From Bacteroidales bacterium UBA4360 (GTDB lineage Bacteria > Bacteroidota > Bacteroidia > Bacteroidales > UBA932), in NCBI GenBank assembly GCA_002393945.1, contig DGSO01000011.1:1-64000 (forward strand): a stretch of DNA of 64,000 bases, written 5' to 3'. The notes beneath the pieces were generated by a model. The model had not been told where the DNA came from and made no database searches. It worked only from the letters and a program-made list of their open reading frames with translations. How positions within the stretch are numbered: position 1 is the first letter of the stretch; every line of letters begins with the position of its first letter. The position numbers and the translations under genes were made by a program. Below, in pieces: positions 13,941-23,128 of this stretch.

Positions 13941-15944
13941 TTAGAGCTTTTCAAAAGCTACAGTCTCCTTGCCTTCGATGTTGTTTCCGGTAACGGTTAC
14001 ACCGGAGAAGTCCACGGTGAGACGGTAGGTTGCACCGTCCTCCAGGTCGGATGCCAGGCCGAAGTTGCCGTCACTGCCCTGAGAGAGGTTTCCTGCGGCA
14101 TTGCCGATGATGGTGACGCCCTTTGAGGCCTCACTGCCCCAGCCGTCCTGGAAGAAGTACTTTGCCGAAATGTAGTCGGTGCGGAAACGTCCTCCAACGG
14201 TGGTGTCAGTTTCGGCCACGGCGATACCTGTCATCTGATAGACGCCGGGTGCGACCTGCGCCATCTGGTAGCCGCCGGTTCCGGGCCAGCCTACCTGGCC
14301 GCCGCCCATGACATAGAAAGCGACGCCCCAGCCCTGGATGTAGAGACCGCCCTGCTCCAGGTTTGGAGCGGTGCCGTCCGCATTGACCCTGCGGGCAAGG
14401 ATGACCTTTGCAGCCTTGTCCACGGTCACTTTGTAGCGGCCGTCAACTGCGCCGAACTTGCCGTCGGCGGTGAAGAAGTCGGGATCTTTCCAGAAGGAGC
14501 CGATGCCGTCTGTGCCGGCAAAGGTCATCGCTGCTCCCTTGGTGAGGTCAAGGGTGGCGACGTATGTATCGGCGCCGGCGAGTTCGGCCTTGGTGCCGTT
14601 CACGGTGATATTGTCGGCCTGGATTTCCTTGTTGCCGATTTTCTCGAACTTGAGCACAGCTGCGCTGATGCCGCCGGTGAGGTCTACGGTGAAGCGGTAG
14701 ATGCCGCCCATTTCAAGGGACTTGCCTTCTGCAAGGTGGATGTTGCCGTCGCTTTCGCCGGCAACGATGATGTCGCTTTCTACGGAGCCGTAGTATTTGC
14801 CGCTCTCAACGCCGCCGAATTCACCTCCCCATCCGTGCTGATGGAAGATCTTGACGTTGAGGCTGCTGAGGCTTGCCATCTGGCGTCCGCCTTCCTGAGT
14901 GAGCTGGAAGATGCCGGGCTCGACCTCTGCAAAGCAAAGGGGTCCCACCTCTGTATTCCACCCTGCCGAAGTGGCCACGGGCTTTCCGTAGTGCTTTGCC
15001 TCGCCGATCATCCAGATTGCGCCGGAGTTGATGTCGGCATAGCTGGTTGCGCTTGTCATGCGCTCGACATAGAAGTACTTGCTGTCCAGCATGAGGGTGA
15101 ACTTGTAAAGGCCGCTCACTGCAGCGAATTTGGCGTCTTCGGTGAAGAAGTCGGGGTCGAGTTCCATGTCGGTCAGCTCGAACGGAGCGCCGGTGAGGGT
15201 GATTGCGTCTCCCTTGGCGATGTTCAGGACCGCCACGAAGGTATTGTTGGCGCCGATGTTCGCCTTGGTGCCGTTGATGGTGATTTCAACGAACGGGCTG
15301 CCTTCCCAGGTGAGGGTGTTGAAAGTGGCCGAATAGTTGGCTTTCATGCCGGAGAAGGGGATGGTGCCGGTCGCTTCCGGGGTGATGCCCTGTGCGGGGC
15401 TGAAGCCGAAGGTGATCTTACGTCCCGCAGCGTCGATGGCATCGGTGACGATGATGGCGTCGACTGCGCCGTTGAGCACTTCCTCGGTAGCATAGTTGTT
15501 CCTTGAGGTCTTAGACATCTTGTACTCCTTGCCGCCTGCGATGAGGGTGAGGTGGTCAAAGTCCGGGCGGGAAACCGCTACGCCAAGCTCTTCGGTGGTG
15601 GTTCCGAACTGGATGTTCTGGGACACTACGCGAAGGGTTGCGGTACCGTCGGGAATGTTCTTTTCGAAGGGGACCTTGAGGAAGCCCTCGTAGGTGCCTG
15701 CAGTCTTGGTGCGGATTGTAGTATCGGCAACCACGGTTTCGTCAAAAAGGAGGGATACCCTGAGCGTGGAGAGGGCGATGTCGTCCTTGAGGCTCACGGA
15801 GAAGTTGACGGTGGAGCCCATGAGTGCGCTCTGGTCATAGGTGACGGTCTGGCTGGGGCCGTGGTCGGCTATAACCAGTTCCTTGGTCTTTTGGCATGCG
15901 GCCAGCGCGAGGACGGCCGTAAGTGCGAATAAAAGCTTTTTCAT
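13941..15944 (-). CDS. SusE/F-like surface glycan-binding lipoprotein (DUF5016/DUF5125/DUF5121 type)
   Basis: The 667-residue lipoprotein (MKKLLFALTAVLALAAC, Cys17) is predicted on the outer membrane surface. The N-terminal Ig-like domain contains SALMGSTVNFSVSLKDDI and TIRTKTAGTYEGFLKVPFEK. This is the pattern I recognise from DUF5016-containing proteins of Bacteroides glycan loci. Two similar modules follow, each with an F-x-DPDFFT-x-D-x-KF-x-A-V-x-G-x-YK motif (DPDFFTEDAKFAAVSGLYKF; DPDFFTADGKFGAVDGRYKV). The C-terminal region is rich in aromatic residues (GWGVAFYVMGGG). It is the last gene of the operon susC-susD-GH30-this gene. Its likely job is to hold the glucan at the surface for GH30 and SusCD. 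Binding specificity cannot be read from the sequence. Confidence 0.85.
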   Translation of the reverse strand: MKKLLFALTAVLALAACQKTKELVIADHGPSQTVTYDQSALMGSTVNFSVSLKDDIALSTLRVSLLFDETVVADTTIRTKTAGTYEGFLKVPFEKNIPDGTATLRVVSQNIQFGTTTEELGVAVSRPDFDHLTLIAGGKEYKMSKTSRNNYATEEVLNGAVDAIIVTDAIDAAGRKITFGFSPAQGITPEATGTIPFSGMKANYSATFNTLTWEGSPFVEITINGTKANIGANNTFVAVLNIAKGDAITLTGAPFELTDMELDPDFFTEDAKFAAVSGLYKFTLMLDSKYFYVERMTSATSYADINSGAIWMIGEAKHYGKPVATSAGWNTEVGPLCFAEVEPGIFQLTQEGGRQMASLSSLNVKIFHQHGWGGEFGGVESGKYYGSVESDIIVAGESDGNIHLAEGKSLEMGGIYRFTVDLTGGISAAVLKFEKIGNKEIQADNITVNGTKAELAGADTYVATLDLTKGAAMTFAGTDGIGSFWKDPDFFTADGKFGAVDGRYKVTVDKAAKVILARRVNADGTAPNLEQGGLYIQGWGVAFYVMGGGQVGWPGTGGYQMAQVAPGVYQMTGIAVAETDTTVGGRFRTDYISAKYFFQDGWGSEASKGVTIIGNAAGNLSQGSDGNFGLASDLEDGATYRLTVDFSGVTVTGNNIEGKETVAFEKL

Positions 15945-15952
15945 ATTCTATC

Positions 15953-17461
15953 TTAGTCTTTCCAAATAACTGACACAACGGCCTGGGCCGGAACCTTCAC
16001 GTTCACGGAATGAGCGGAGGTAGAGAAGACGAACTGCTCCTGGGAACTTCCCTCGTTGAGGAAAATCACCCCGTAGGAAGAGTCCGGATTGCGGAATGCA
16101 AGGTAGGTGACGCCGTTTGCCGTGTATCCTTCCGTGCCGATTCTGACGGCGCCGGGCTTGATTACGGCCGATGTATGGACGATGTCATACCAGTGGCTCT
16201 TCCTGTCGATGCTGCCGTAGGAATAGGTGGCATGGCTCACCGAGACGGCTCCGAAGCAGGTGCTGCAGCCGCCGGGACGGTAGGGCTTGCCTTCATCGTC
16301 AAGCATGAGGTTCCACAGGGTGACGCCCTTGCCGTAACGGCTCAGCGTGCCCATGATAATCTCCCTGAAATCCTCCCTGAGCTGGCCTCCGAAGCCATTG
16401 CGGTTGTAATTCCAGGTGCCGATGGATGCCTCTGTGAACCAGATTCCCTTGTCGGGATATGCGGCGTGGATGTTGTCCAGTTCCGTAACGGAACCGCCGT
16501 AATTGTGCCAGGCAGAGCCGGCAGCGTACTTTGCGGCCTCGGGAACGGCGTATATCTTGAGAGGGTAGCTCTTCTGGTCGTCCTTGCCGTCGTAGTTGTA
16601 GTTATGGTCGAAGAGCATGATCTTGACGCTTGCAAGGCCGGCCTTTTCGAAGGCTGGGCCAACTACCTTGAGGAATTCCAGCTGGTCGTCCCAGGGCATG
16701 TAGAGGCTCATGGAGTTGCCATGGTTGAGCGGCTCGTTCTGGAGGGTGACTCCGAGTATCTTGTAACCGCGGCCCTGCATCGCCTGGATCCACTTCACGA
16801 AGTAAGTGGCATAATCGGCATAATGGAGGGGGCTCAGGCGGCCGGAGGTCCAGCTGTTATAGCCTGTACTGCCGTTTACGCCCATTTTCATCCAGCGGGG
16901 GCAGCTCCAGGGAGAGCCGATGATCTGCACGTCCGGATTGATCTTGTAGATTTCGTCCAGGATGGGGAAGAGGTACTGGTTCTCCGAAGGGTGGACGGCA
17001 AAGTTTTCGATGCCTTCGGTGTCGCACCATGTGTATTCGTCCATGGAGAAGTCGGACCCGCCGATGCAGACGCGGATAAGGGAGCTTCCGGCGCCGTATT
17101 CAGGGCTGAAAAGCTCGGTGAGGAGCTTGGCCCTGTCTTCCTGGGACATCTTGAGGAGATTGTAGCAGGAGGCCTGGGTGATTGCGAGGCCGAATCCGTC
17201 CACTGTCTGGAAGGTCTCGTCCGTGAAGCGGACCACGTTAGGAGACATGCTTGCGGGCTTTCCGAAGGCTATTTCCGAGCGCGTGAAGGCCATTCCCTTG
17301 TCAAAGGTGGTCGTCCACGCGGTGGCTGCGTCCTTGGCTATTACGGGCTCCTGTGTGCTCACGGGGTCTGTAGTGCCGGCCCCGGGCTGCTCCTTGCTCC
17401 CGCAGGCGCAGGAGCACAGGAACAGGAGGGCGGACATCGTGAATGTTGTAAGTCGTTTCAT
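15953..17461 (-). CDS. GH30 family glycoside hydrolase, probable endo-beta-1,6-glucanase
   Basis: The 502-residue exported protein has a signal with Cys-rich lipobox region (MKRLTTFTMSALLFLCSC). The TIM barrel begins with FQTVDGFGLAITQASCYNL. The acid/base Glu is in TLQNEPLNHG (about residue 243) and the nucleophile Glu in WFTEASIGTW (about 344). The C-terminal side beta-domain ends PAQAVVSVIWKD. Both catalytic residues are present and the length is normal. The family includes glucosylceramidases, xylanases and beta-1,6-glucanases. The locus plan (SusC, SusD, GH30, glycan-binding lipoprotein) parallels the Bacteroides beta-1,6-glucan locus, which favours that substrate. No GH3 partner is present here. 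The ATG at 17461 is one base after the susD stop. Confidence 0.88.
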   Translation of the reverse strand: MKRLTTFTMSALLFLCSCACGSKEQPGAGTTDPVSTQEPVIAKDAATAWTTTFDKGMAFTRSEIAFGKPASMSPNVVRFTDETFQTVDGFGLAITQASCYNLLKMSQEDRAKLLTELFSPEYGAGSSLIRVCIGGSDFSMDEYTWCDTEGIENFAVHPSENQYLFPILDEIYKINPDVQIIGSPWSCPRWMKMGVNGSTGYNSWTSGRLSPLHYADYATYFVKWIQAMQGRGYKILGVTLQNEPLNHGNSMSLYMPWDDQLEFLKVVGPAFEKAGLASVKIMLFDHNYNYDGKDDQKSYPLKIYAVPEAAKYAAGSAWHNYGGSVTELDNIHAAYPDKGIWFTEASIGTWNYNRNGFGGQLREDFREIIMGTLSRYGKGVTLWNLMLDDEGKPYRPGGCSTCFGAVSVSHATYSYGSIDRKSHWYDIVHTSAVIKPGAVRIGTEGYTANGVTYLAFRNPDSSYGVIFLNEGSSQEQFVFSTSAHSVNVKVPAQAVVSVIWKD

Positions 17462-17462
17462 A

Positions 17463-18992
17463 TCAATAACCGGCATTCTGCTTGAGGTTGGGGTTATTGT
17501 TCAGGGCTTCGGTAGGAACCGGCAGGAGGTAGTGCGTCGGATCCATGGGGATGCGGCTCTGCCAGTAGCTGTCCTCGGCATTCATGGCGTCGTGCACCTT
17601 CTTTACGCGGTCGTTCTCCGGTGAGGAGTGACGCACAAGGTCGAAGAAGCGGAATCCTTCGAATGCAAGCTCCAGGCGGCGCTCCTTGAGGATTGCGTCG
17701 ATGGCTTCATCCTTGCTTGCGGGGACGGGGATGTCGGCAAGCTTTGCACGTTCACGCACCTTGTTCACGTAGTCGGCTGCGCCCTTGAGGTCTCCGGTGC
17801 AGGCGAGGGCTTCGGCATGGAGGAGATAGATTTCGGCAAGTCTCATGACAAGGATGCTGGATACGTTGGTGGGCATCTTGTGCATGAAGGCATAGTTGTC
17901 GGAGTCATAGTAGTTGCTCCAGGTGCACTTGTCCCATACGATGGAGGCGTTCATGCGAACCTCGTCGCCTTCGTCCTGGTATGCCTTGATAAGGTTGCGG
18001 GAAGGAGTGGTCCACTTTGCCCAGGAATAACTGTCATTGGGGTTGTAGGCGTTGCGGTGGTACATCATGAATACCCAGTTGCCGGAGCTCTTGGAGGTCC
18101 ACTGAACCTCGAAGATGGACTCGATGCTGTTGCGGCGGGCATCGCCGGCGTCGCCTTCCTCGTAGCCCCAGAGGTCTGCGTAGTTGGGTTCAAGGTCAAA
18201 GCCCATGCCTTCTACTTCCTTGCAGTAATCGGCCACCTTGGTCCAGTCCCGGAAAGGAGTGTTTTCTGCATAGACTCGTGCCAGAAGACCCTTTGCAAAG
18301 GCGTTTGACATGAGCATCTTGTTGGTGGGATCCACTGCGGGAGCATGCTCTGCGGCCCAGGTAAGGTCCTCTACAAGTTTCTCGTAGACCTGCTCCAGGG
18401 GAACGCGGTCGGGGAAGTAGAGGGGATAGACCTCTTCTACATTCTCTGCGTTAAGTGCCGGAGGAATGGAAAGGACCATGGGAGCGTCGCCCCAGAGGAG
18501 GGTGAGGCGGAAGAAGCAGAATGCGCGCCATATCATTGCCTCGGCCTTCCACTGGTCGCGTTCTGCGGCAGAGAGAGTGGGATCGCTTTCGGCGATGCGG
18601 TCGATGTTACAGATTATCTGGTTGGAGTTGGAAACCTGATTCTGGTACCAGTTCCAGTCGCGTTTGATGTTGTTGTTGGAGCCGTCCTGCTTGTTGCCTT
18701 CGAGAGCCATGATTTCCGGCGTGGAAGTGCCGCAGTAGGCGTTGTCAGCCCTGGTCTCGGAATACACGAGCCAGTCTTCAAGACCCATTTCCTGGATATC
18801 CTTCACCCAGGAGTTGTAGAGGGAGTTGCGGAGGCCTTCCATGTCTGCACGGGTGCTGTACTGGGAAGTGCTGCCCTGCTCGTCGTCGGTGAGAGTTACA
18901 TTGGCCTCGTTGTAGGACGTGATTGGAGTAAGGTCCAGGGTGCAGGCGGTAAGGGCAAAAAAGGCTGCAGAAAGTATAAATATCTTTTTCAT
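17463..18992 (-). CDS. susD: SusD/RagB family outer-membrane glycan-binding lipoprotein
   Basis: The 509-residue lipoprotein (MKKIFILSAAFFALTAC, Cys17) caps the SusC transporter and delivers oligosaccharides to it. The family hallmarks are present: the N-terminal LDLTPITSYNEAN, the TPR-containing AMIWRAFCFFRLTLLWGDAPMV, SSILVMRLAEIYLLHAEAL, LKERRLELAFEGFRFFDLVR, and the terminal LLPVPTEALNNNPNLKQNAGY with the typical P-x-P-x-x-E and N-x-GY ends. It lies 12 bases after the susC stop and 1 base before GH30, firmly within the operon. Substrate contacts cannot be identified by eye. Confidence 0.96.
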   Translation of the reverse strand: MKKIFILSAAFFALTACTLDLTPITSYNEANVTLTDDEQGSTSQYSTRADMEGLRNSLYNSWVKDIQEMGLEDWLVYSETRADNAYCGTSTPEIMALEGNKQDGSNNNIKRDWNWYQNQVSNSNQIICNIDRIAESDPTLSAAERDQWKAEAMIWRAFCFFRLTLLWGDAPMVLSIPPALNAENVEEVYPLYFPDRVPLEQVYEKLVEDLTWAAEHAPAVDPTNKMLMSNAFAKGLLARVYAENTPFRDWTKVADYCKEVEGMGFDLEPNYADLWGYEEGDAGDARRNSIESIFEVQWTSKSSGNWVFMMYHRNAYNPNDSYSWAKWTTPSRNLIKAYQDEGDEVRMNASIVWDKCTWSNYYDSDNYAFMHKMPTNVSSILVMRLAEIYLLHAEALACTGDLKGAADYVNKVRERAKLADIPVPASKDEAIDAILKERRLELAFEGFRFFDLVRHSSPENDRVKKVHDAMNAEDSYWQSRIPMDPTHYLLPVPTEALNNNPNLKQNAGY

Positions 18993-19004
18993 GAGCTTGC
19001 AGTA

Positions 19005-21980
19005 TTAGAAGTCAACGTTAACGCCAAAGGTAAGGGTACGGATGTTGGGGTATGTGCCGAAGTCGATGCCCATGGAAGTGGCGTCGGTGTTCTGGCTCAC
19101 CTCGGGGTCGTAACCGCTGTAGCCAGTGAGAGTGAGGAAGTTGGCAAGGGTTACGTAAGGCTGGATGCGTGCAATGTTGTACTTGCGCAGGAAGGCGGAG
19201 TTGATGTCGTAGGAGAGGGTGATGTTCTTTACCTTGAGGTAGGAACCGTCTTCTACCCACCAGTCTGAAGCCTTTACGTTGTCGGGCTCGCCGGCCTTGG
19301 GAATGTCCGTGATCTGTCCGGGAATCCTCCAGCGGCGGACGGCGTCCTTGAGCTGGTTGGCACCGTTGCGCATGCCTATCATGTCAATCTTGGAAACGTT
19401 GAAAATCATGTTTCCTACGCTGCCGGTCATGAGGATGCTCAGGTTGAAGCCCTTGTAGGAGAGGTTGTTGGTCCATCCGAAGATGAAGTCCGGGTTGGCG
19501 TCGCCTATCCAGTCCTTGTCGGAGTCGTTGATGACACCGTTGTTGTCCAAGTCCTTGTAGATTATAAGGCCTGTTTCGGGGTCGATGCCGTCGGTCTTGA
19601 AGCCGTAGAAGTTGGACAGGGGACGGCCTTCCTCCATGCGGATGACGGAGTCGCCAAGCTGGTCACCGACATATCCATATGTATATACGGGACGGATTGT
19701 GAGCTTGTCAAGGCGGTTGCGGTTGAGGGAGATGTTGAAGTCTGTGCGCCACTCGAAACCGTTCTTCACCACGGGAGCTGCCGAAACGGCGAATTCAACG
19801 CCCCAGTTGCTCATTTCGCCTTCGTTGCGGTAGAGGGAAGGGTAGGGAGAAGGCATCGGCACCCACATGAGGAGGTTGTCGGTCTTCTTGTAGTAGGCGT
19901 CGACGGTACCGGAGAGGCGGCCGCCCAGGAAGGAGTAATCCACGCCGACGTTGGTCTGGGTAGTGGTCTCCCAGGTAAGGTCCTTGTTGCCCATGGAGGA
20001 GATGCTGCCGATGGTGGGAACGGCGTCGGCATACTCGGTCTTGGTCCAGTCGTAGTAGTTGGTGTTGTAGGTCTGGACCCAGGCGTAGTCGCCGAGGCCG
20101 GACTGGTTGCCCTGCTGGCCCCATCCCAGACGGAGCTTGAGGTCGTTCACCCATTCGACGTCCTTGAGGAATTCCTCGCCGGTGAGGCGCCATGCTGCCG
20201 ATGCAGAGGGGAAGAAGCCCCACTTGTGACCGGGAGCAAGCTTGGAGGAACCGTCGGCACGGAAGTTAACGGTTGCGTAGTATTTGCTGTCGTAGTTCCA
20301 GGCTGCACGGCCCAGGAAGGAGACGATGGTCCACTTGGCCCAGCCGGTGCTCTGGCCGCGGAGACCGCCCTTGTTGCCGCCGGAGAGGCCCCAGACGGCG
20401 TTGTTATAGTCGGGGGAGAAGTGGCTGCGGGAGCCGGAGAGCTGCTGCCAGTCGGAAGTGGTGACGGAGGAACCGCCCATGAGGTCCAGCTTGTGCTTTT
20501 CGGCAAAAGTGTTGGTGTAGCTCAGGATGTTGTCGTAGACCATGCGGAGGTCGTCGCTGCGGGTGTCGGATGCTTCTCCGTGCTGGGTGCGGCCGTACTG
20601 GGTCTTGAGCGGGTCAAGGAAGGAGTAGCTGTGAACCCAGCGGCGGTCCATGGAGACCGTGCTCTTGAAGTTGAGATTCTTGGAGAAGTTGATCTGTGCG
20701 TATGCGCTCATGATGGCGCGGTCCGTGGTGGAGAAGTTGTTCTCGCTGCGGGCCAGGTTCTCAAGGGGATGGGTGTAGCCGCCCAGGCCGTAGAACTGGT
20801 CGTTGTACATGGTGTGGGCTTCATCGGCCCAGATGTCTGCGTAGGTAGGGGTGTTGATGACGGAAAGGACTACGCCGGCGCGGTTTGCACCCGTTCCGGA
20901 GATGATTCCGTTGCTGCGGTAGCTGGAGTAGGCGATGTTGGTGCCCACGGTGAGCCACTTGTACATGTCCACGTCGAAGCTTGCACGGGTGTTGATACGG
21001 CGGGAGTAGGAGACCGGGAGGATACCGGTTTCGTTGTTGTAGCCGGCACCCAGGTAGTAGCGCATGTTCTGGCTGCCGCCCGAAACGCCGATCTGGTAGT
21101 TCTGGTTGACGCCGGTCTTGAAGGTCTCATCGGCCCAGTTGTGCTTGTCCGTCTCTGTCTCGGGGACGTTGATGTTGAATTCCTTTGCGTATTCCCTGTA
21201 TTCTGCGGCGTTCAGCACCTCGAAGGTCTTGGGGACGGTGCTCAGGCCCACGAAGCTGGAGAAGCTGATGTGGGGAGCCTGGTTCCTGGAGCCCTGCTTG
21301 GTGGTGATGAGGACGACGCCGTTGGCTGCGCGGGAACCGTAGATGGCTGCGGAGGAGGCGTCCTTCAGGATCTGCATGGTCTCGATGTCGTTGGGGGAGA
21401 GGTATGCGATAGCATAGCCGCCTTCGCCCACGGGAACGCCGTCAACCACGTATAGAGGGTCGTTGGAAGAGGAGATGGAACTGGCACCGCGAACGCGGAC
21501 GGTCATGCCGGAACCCGGCTGGCCGGAGGTCTGCTGCACCTGGACGCCGGCAACCTTGCCCTGAATGAGGCCTGAAGCCTCGGTGACGGGCCTGAACTTG
21601 ACGTCTTCGGTAGAGACGACTGAAACTGCGGTGGTGAGGTCTGCCTTGCGCACGGAACCGTAGCCGATGGCAACCACGGCGTCCAGCTCAAGGGCTTCTT
21701 CGGACATCGTTACGTTGATGGTTCCACGGTTTCCGACGGCTTCGGTGACGCTGGAATATCCGAGTGCGTCGAAGAGGAGGACGGCACCGGGACTGCTTAC
21801 CGAGATGGAGTACTTGCCGTTTGCGTCGGTAATGACGCCATTGGTGGTTCCTTCTTCAAGAACCATGACGCCGACGACGGGGAGGCCCTGGTCGTCGGTG
21901 ACAGTACCTGTGACGCTGCGCTTTTGGGCGAATGCTGCTACGCTCAGAAGCATCATCACAAAAACAAGGATTTTTTTCAT
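19005..21980 (-). CDS. susC: SusC/RagA family TonB-linked outer membrane transporter
   Basis: The 991-residue protein imports oligosaccharides across the outer membrane using TonB energy. The start at 21980 gives a clean signal peptide (MKKILVFVMMLLSVAAFAQ); the 20 open codons upstream do not. After the signal there is a carboxypeptidase-D regulatory-like domain (VTGTVTDDQGLPVVGVMVLE), then the plug with VVAIGYGSVRKADLTTAVS, VRVRGASSISSSNDPLYVVDG and DASSAAIYGSRAANGVVLIT. The beta-barrel ends with NIRTLTFGVNVDF, a terminal Phe. The length is normal. It is the first gene of the PUL operon, downstream of a region with a long dyad and repeated AAGTGG motifs. Confidence 0.96.
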   Translation of the reverse strand: MKKILVFVMMLLSVAAFAQKRSVTGTVTDDQGLPVVGVMVLEEGTTNGVITDANGKYSISVSSPGAVLLFDALGYSSVTEAVGNRGTINVTMSEEALELDAVVAIGYGSVRKADLTTAVSVVSTEDVKFRPVTEASGLIQGKVAGVQVQQTSGQPGSGMTVRVRGASSISSSNDPLYVVDGVPVGEGGYAIAYLSPNDIETMQILKDASSAAIYGSRAANGVVLITTKQGSRNQAPHISFSSFVGLSTVPKTFEVLNAAEYREYAKEFNINVPETETDKHNWADETFKTGVNQNYQIGVSGGSQNMRYYLGAGYNNETGILPVSYSRRINTRASFDVDMYKWLTVGTNIAYSSYRSNGIISGTGANRAGVVLSVINTPTYADIWADEAHTMYNDQFYGLGGYTHPLENLARSENNFSTTDRAIMSAYAQINFSKNLNFKSTVSMDRRWVHSYSFLDPLKTQYGRTQHGEASDTRSDDLRMVYDNILSYTNTFAEKHKLDLMGGSSVTTSDWQQLSGSRSHFSPDYNNAVWGLSGGNKGGLRGQSTGWAKWTIVSFLGRAAWNYDSKYYATVNFRADGSSKLAPGHKWGFFPSASAAWRLTGEEFLKDVEWVNDLKLRLGWGQQGNQSGLGDYAWVQTYNTNYYDWTKTEYADAVPTIGSISSMGNKDLTWETTTQTNVGVDYSFLGGRLSGTVDAYYKKTDNLLMWVPMPSPYPSLYRNEGEMSNWGVEFAVSAAPVVKNGFEWRTDFNISLNRNRLDKLTIRPVYTYGYVGDQLGDSVIRMEEGRPLSNFYGFKTDGIDPETGLIIYKDLDNNGVINDSDKDWIGDANPDFIFGWTNNLSYKGFNLSILMTGSVGNMIFNVSKIDMIGMRNGANQLKDAVRRWRIPGQITDIPKAGEPDNVKASDWWVEDGSYLKVKNITLSYDINSAFLRKYNIARIQPYVTLANFLTLTGYSGYDPEVSQNTDATSMGIDFGTYPNIRTLTFGVNVDF

Positions 21981-22027
21981 AAGAGTATGGTTATAGTTGG
22001 TATAGTCTTGTGCGGTTTTCGCCAAGA

Positions 22028-22177
22028 CAAAATTAATCACTCTTCGCGCACGTTATTCCACTTAAATAGTCAAAAGTGGACTGTGTTTGCCGCGAAAAAT
22101 GATTAATTTATTGTGTTACAAGTGGTTATCTATGGGGGCTGGGAGGCAAAAAGTGGATGCTTTTTCCTCCGGAGTGG
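22028..22177 (-). promoter_or_regulatory. PUL promoter region with long dyad and repeated AAGTGG motifs
   Basis: On the minus strand TAATTTTG (22028-22035) matches the -7 consensus. Arms 22029-22048 and 22091-22110 form an inverted repeat (17 of 20 bases) around a smaller one (CCACTT 22058-22063, AAGTGG 22074-22079). Further AAGTGG/GAGTGG copies are at 22120, 22151 and 22172. It resembles a regulator-binding region, but its ligand is not known. Confidence 0.55.
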
Positions 22178-22180
22178 ATG

Positions 22181-22987
22181 TCATCTATCCTTTACAAGGC
22201 GTTTTATGTGGTTTATCAAAATGGGGACGGCAGGGTCTGCCATGGAACCGTGGTCGTACCCCTGGAGCTCGTATATGTGAACGTCGGGGTGGCCGATGAC
22301 CTTGAGCATTCGCCAGAAGTATGCGGTTTCTTCGTATCGGCCGTAGAGTTCGTTTTCCCTGTCTCCGGAGATGATTACGATGGGCGGAGCGTCCGGCCTT
22401 ATGTGGTACAGGGGGGCGAATCTGTCGATGCTGGGCTGAAGTTCGCTCATCCCCAGGGTTTTCCTGTATGCGAAATGGCTGATGACCTGCCCGCTGAAGG
22501 GGATGAGGCCGGCGATGTCGTCGGCGTCTATGCCGTACGCCGCAAGCCAGTGCTTGTCAAGGCCCACCATGTTGGTGAGATATCCGCCCGCAGAGTGCCC
22601 TGAAACGAAGATTTTGTCCTTCGCACCGCCATATTTGCCGATGTTCCTGAACGTCCACGCCACCACGGCTGCGGCGTCGTCGATGCAGGTTGCGATGTCC
22701 ACGTTGGGAATGAGCCTGTAGTTTGCGCGCACTACTACGAAGCCGCTTTCAAGGAGGGCCTTGGGCGTCCATGCCTTGCTGCCGCCGGTGAGACCTCCGC
22801 CGTGGAACCAGACTACAACCGGGAGGTCCTTGGCGCCTTCGGGGGCAAATACGTCGAGCCGGCAGCGCTCTGCGGCATACTTGTCTACGGTGTTGCGGTA
22901 CGGGATGTCTGCCGCGGTCTGGGCTCCCGCGATGAATGTGAGGCAAAGTGCCAGGACAAGTATAAGGGTGCGTTTCATCATATTCAA
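22181..22987 (-). CDS. Exported alpha/beta hydrolase (hormone-sensitive-lipase-like esterase)
   Basis: The 268-residue protein has a cleavable signal peptide (MMKRTLILVLALCLTFIAGA); Met at 22987, 22981 or 22978 may be the start. Hallmarks of the BD-FAE/HSL esterase group are the oxyanion motif WFHGGGLTGG (about residues 64-73), the nucleophile motif SGHSAGGY (about 150-157), an acid residue in IISGDREN and the catalytic His in YDHGSM near the C-terminus. All members of the triad are present. It is likely a periplasmic or secreted carboxylesterase removing acyl groups from sugars. It is on the PUL strand just upstream of susC, with a hairpin before it. A functional link to the PUL is possible but not shown. 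Confidence 0.85.
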   Translation of the reverse strand: MNMMKRTLILVLALCLTFIAGAQTAADIPYRNTVDKYAAERCRLDVFAPEGAKDLPVVVWFHGGGLTGGSKAWTPKALLESGFVVVRANYRLIPNVDIATCIDDAAAVVAWTFRNIGKYGGAKDKIFVSGHSAGGYLTNMVGLDKHWLAAYGIDADDIAGLIPFSGQVISHFAYRKTLGMSELQPSIDRFAPLYHIRPDAPPIVIISGDRENELYGRYEETAYFWRMLKVIGHPDVHIYELQGYDHGSMADPAVPILINHIKRLVKDR

Positions 22988-22995
22988 ACATAATT

Positions 22996-23017
22996 AAGGC
23001 AGCTGTGGAGCTGCCTT
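22996..23017 (-). terminator. Hairpin between DUF2207 gene and esterase
   Basis: A perfect 9-bp stem AAGGCAGCT / AGCTGCCTT with a 4-base loop lies on the minus strand after the DUF2207 gene and just before the esterase start. The trailing T content is modest. It could end the upstream transcript or act in the esterase leader. The rest of 23018-23128 shows nothing convincing. Confidence 0.5.
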
Positions 23018-23128
23018 GATGAATAGTTTATAGGTCACGTTTTATCTTTCGGATTTTCAAACCTTACATTTTTATAGATGCAAATGGCCGGCGTTTCGTT
23101 TCAAGGGAACTGAAAAATGTGACGCATT

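Noticed and set aside
16010..17485. 491-codon frame opposite GH30
   Set aside because: Antisense shadow of an intact GH30 gene with catalytic residues in place.
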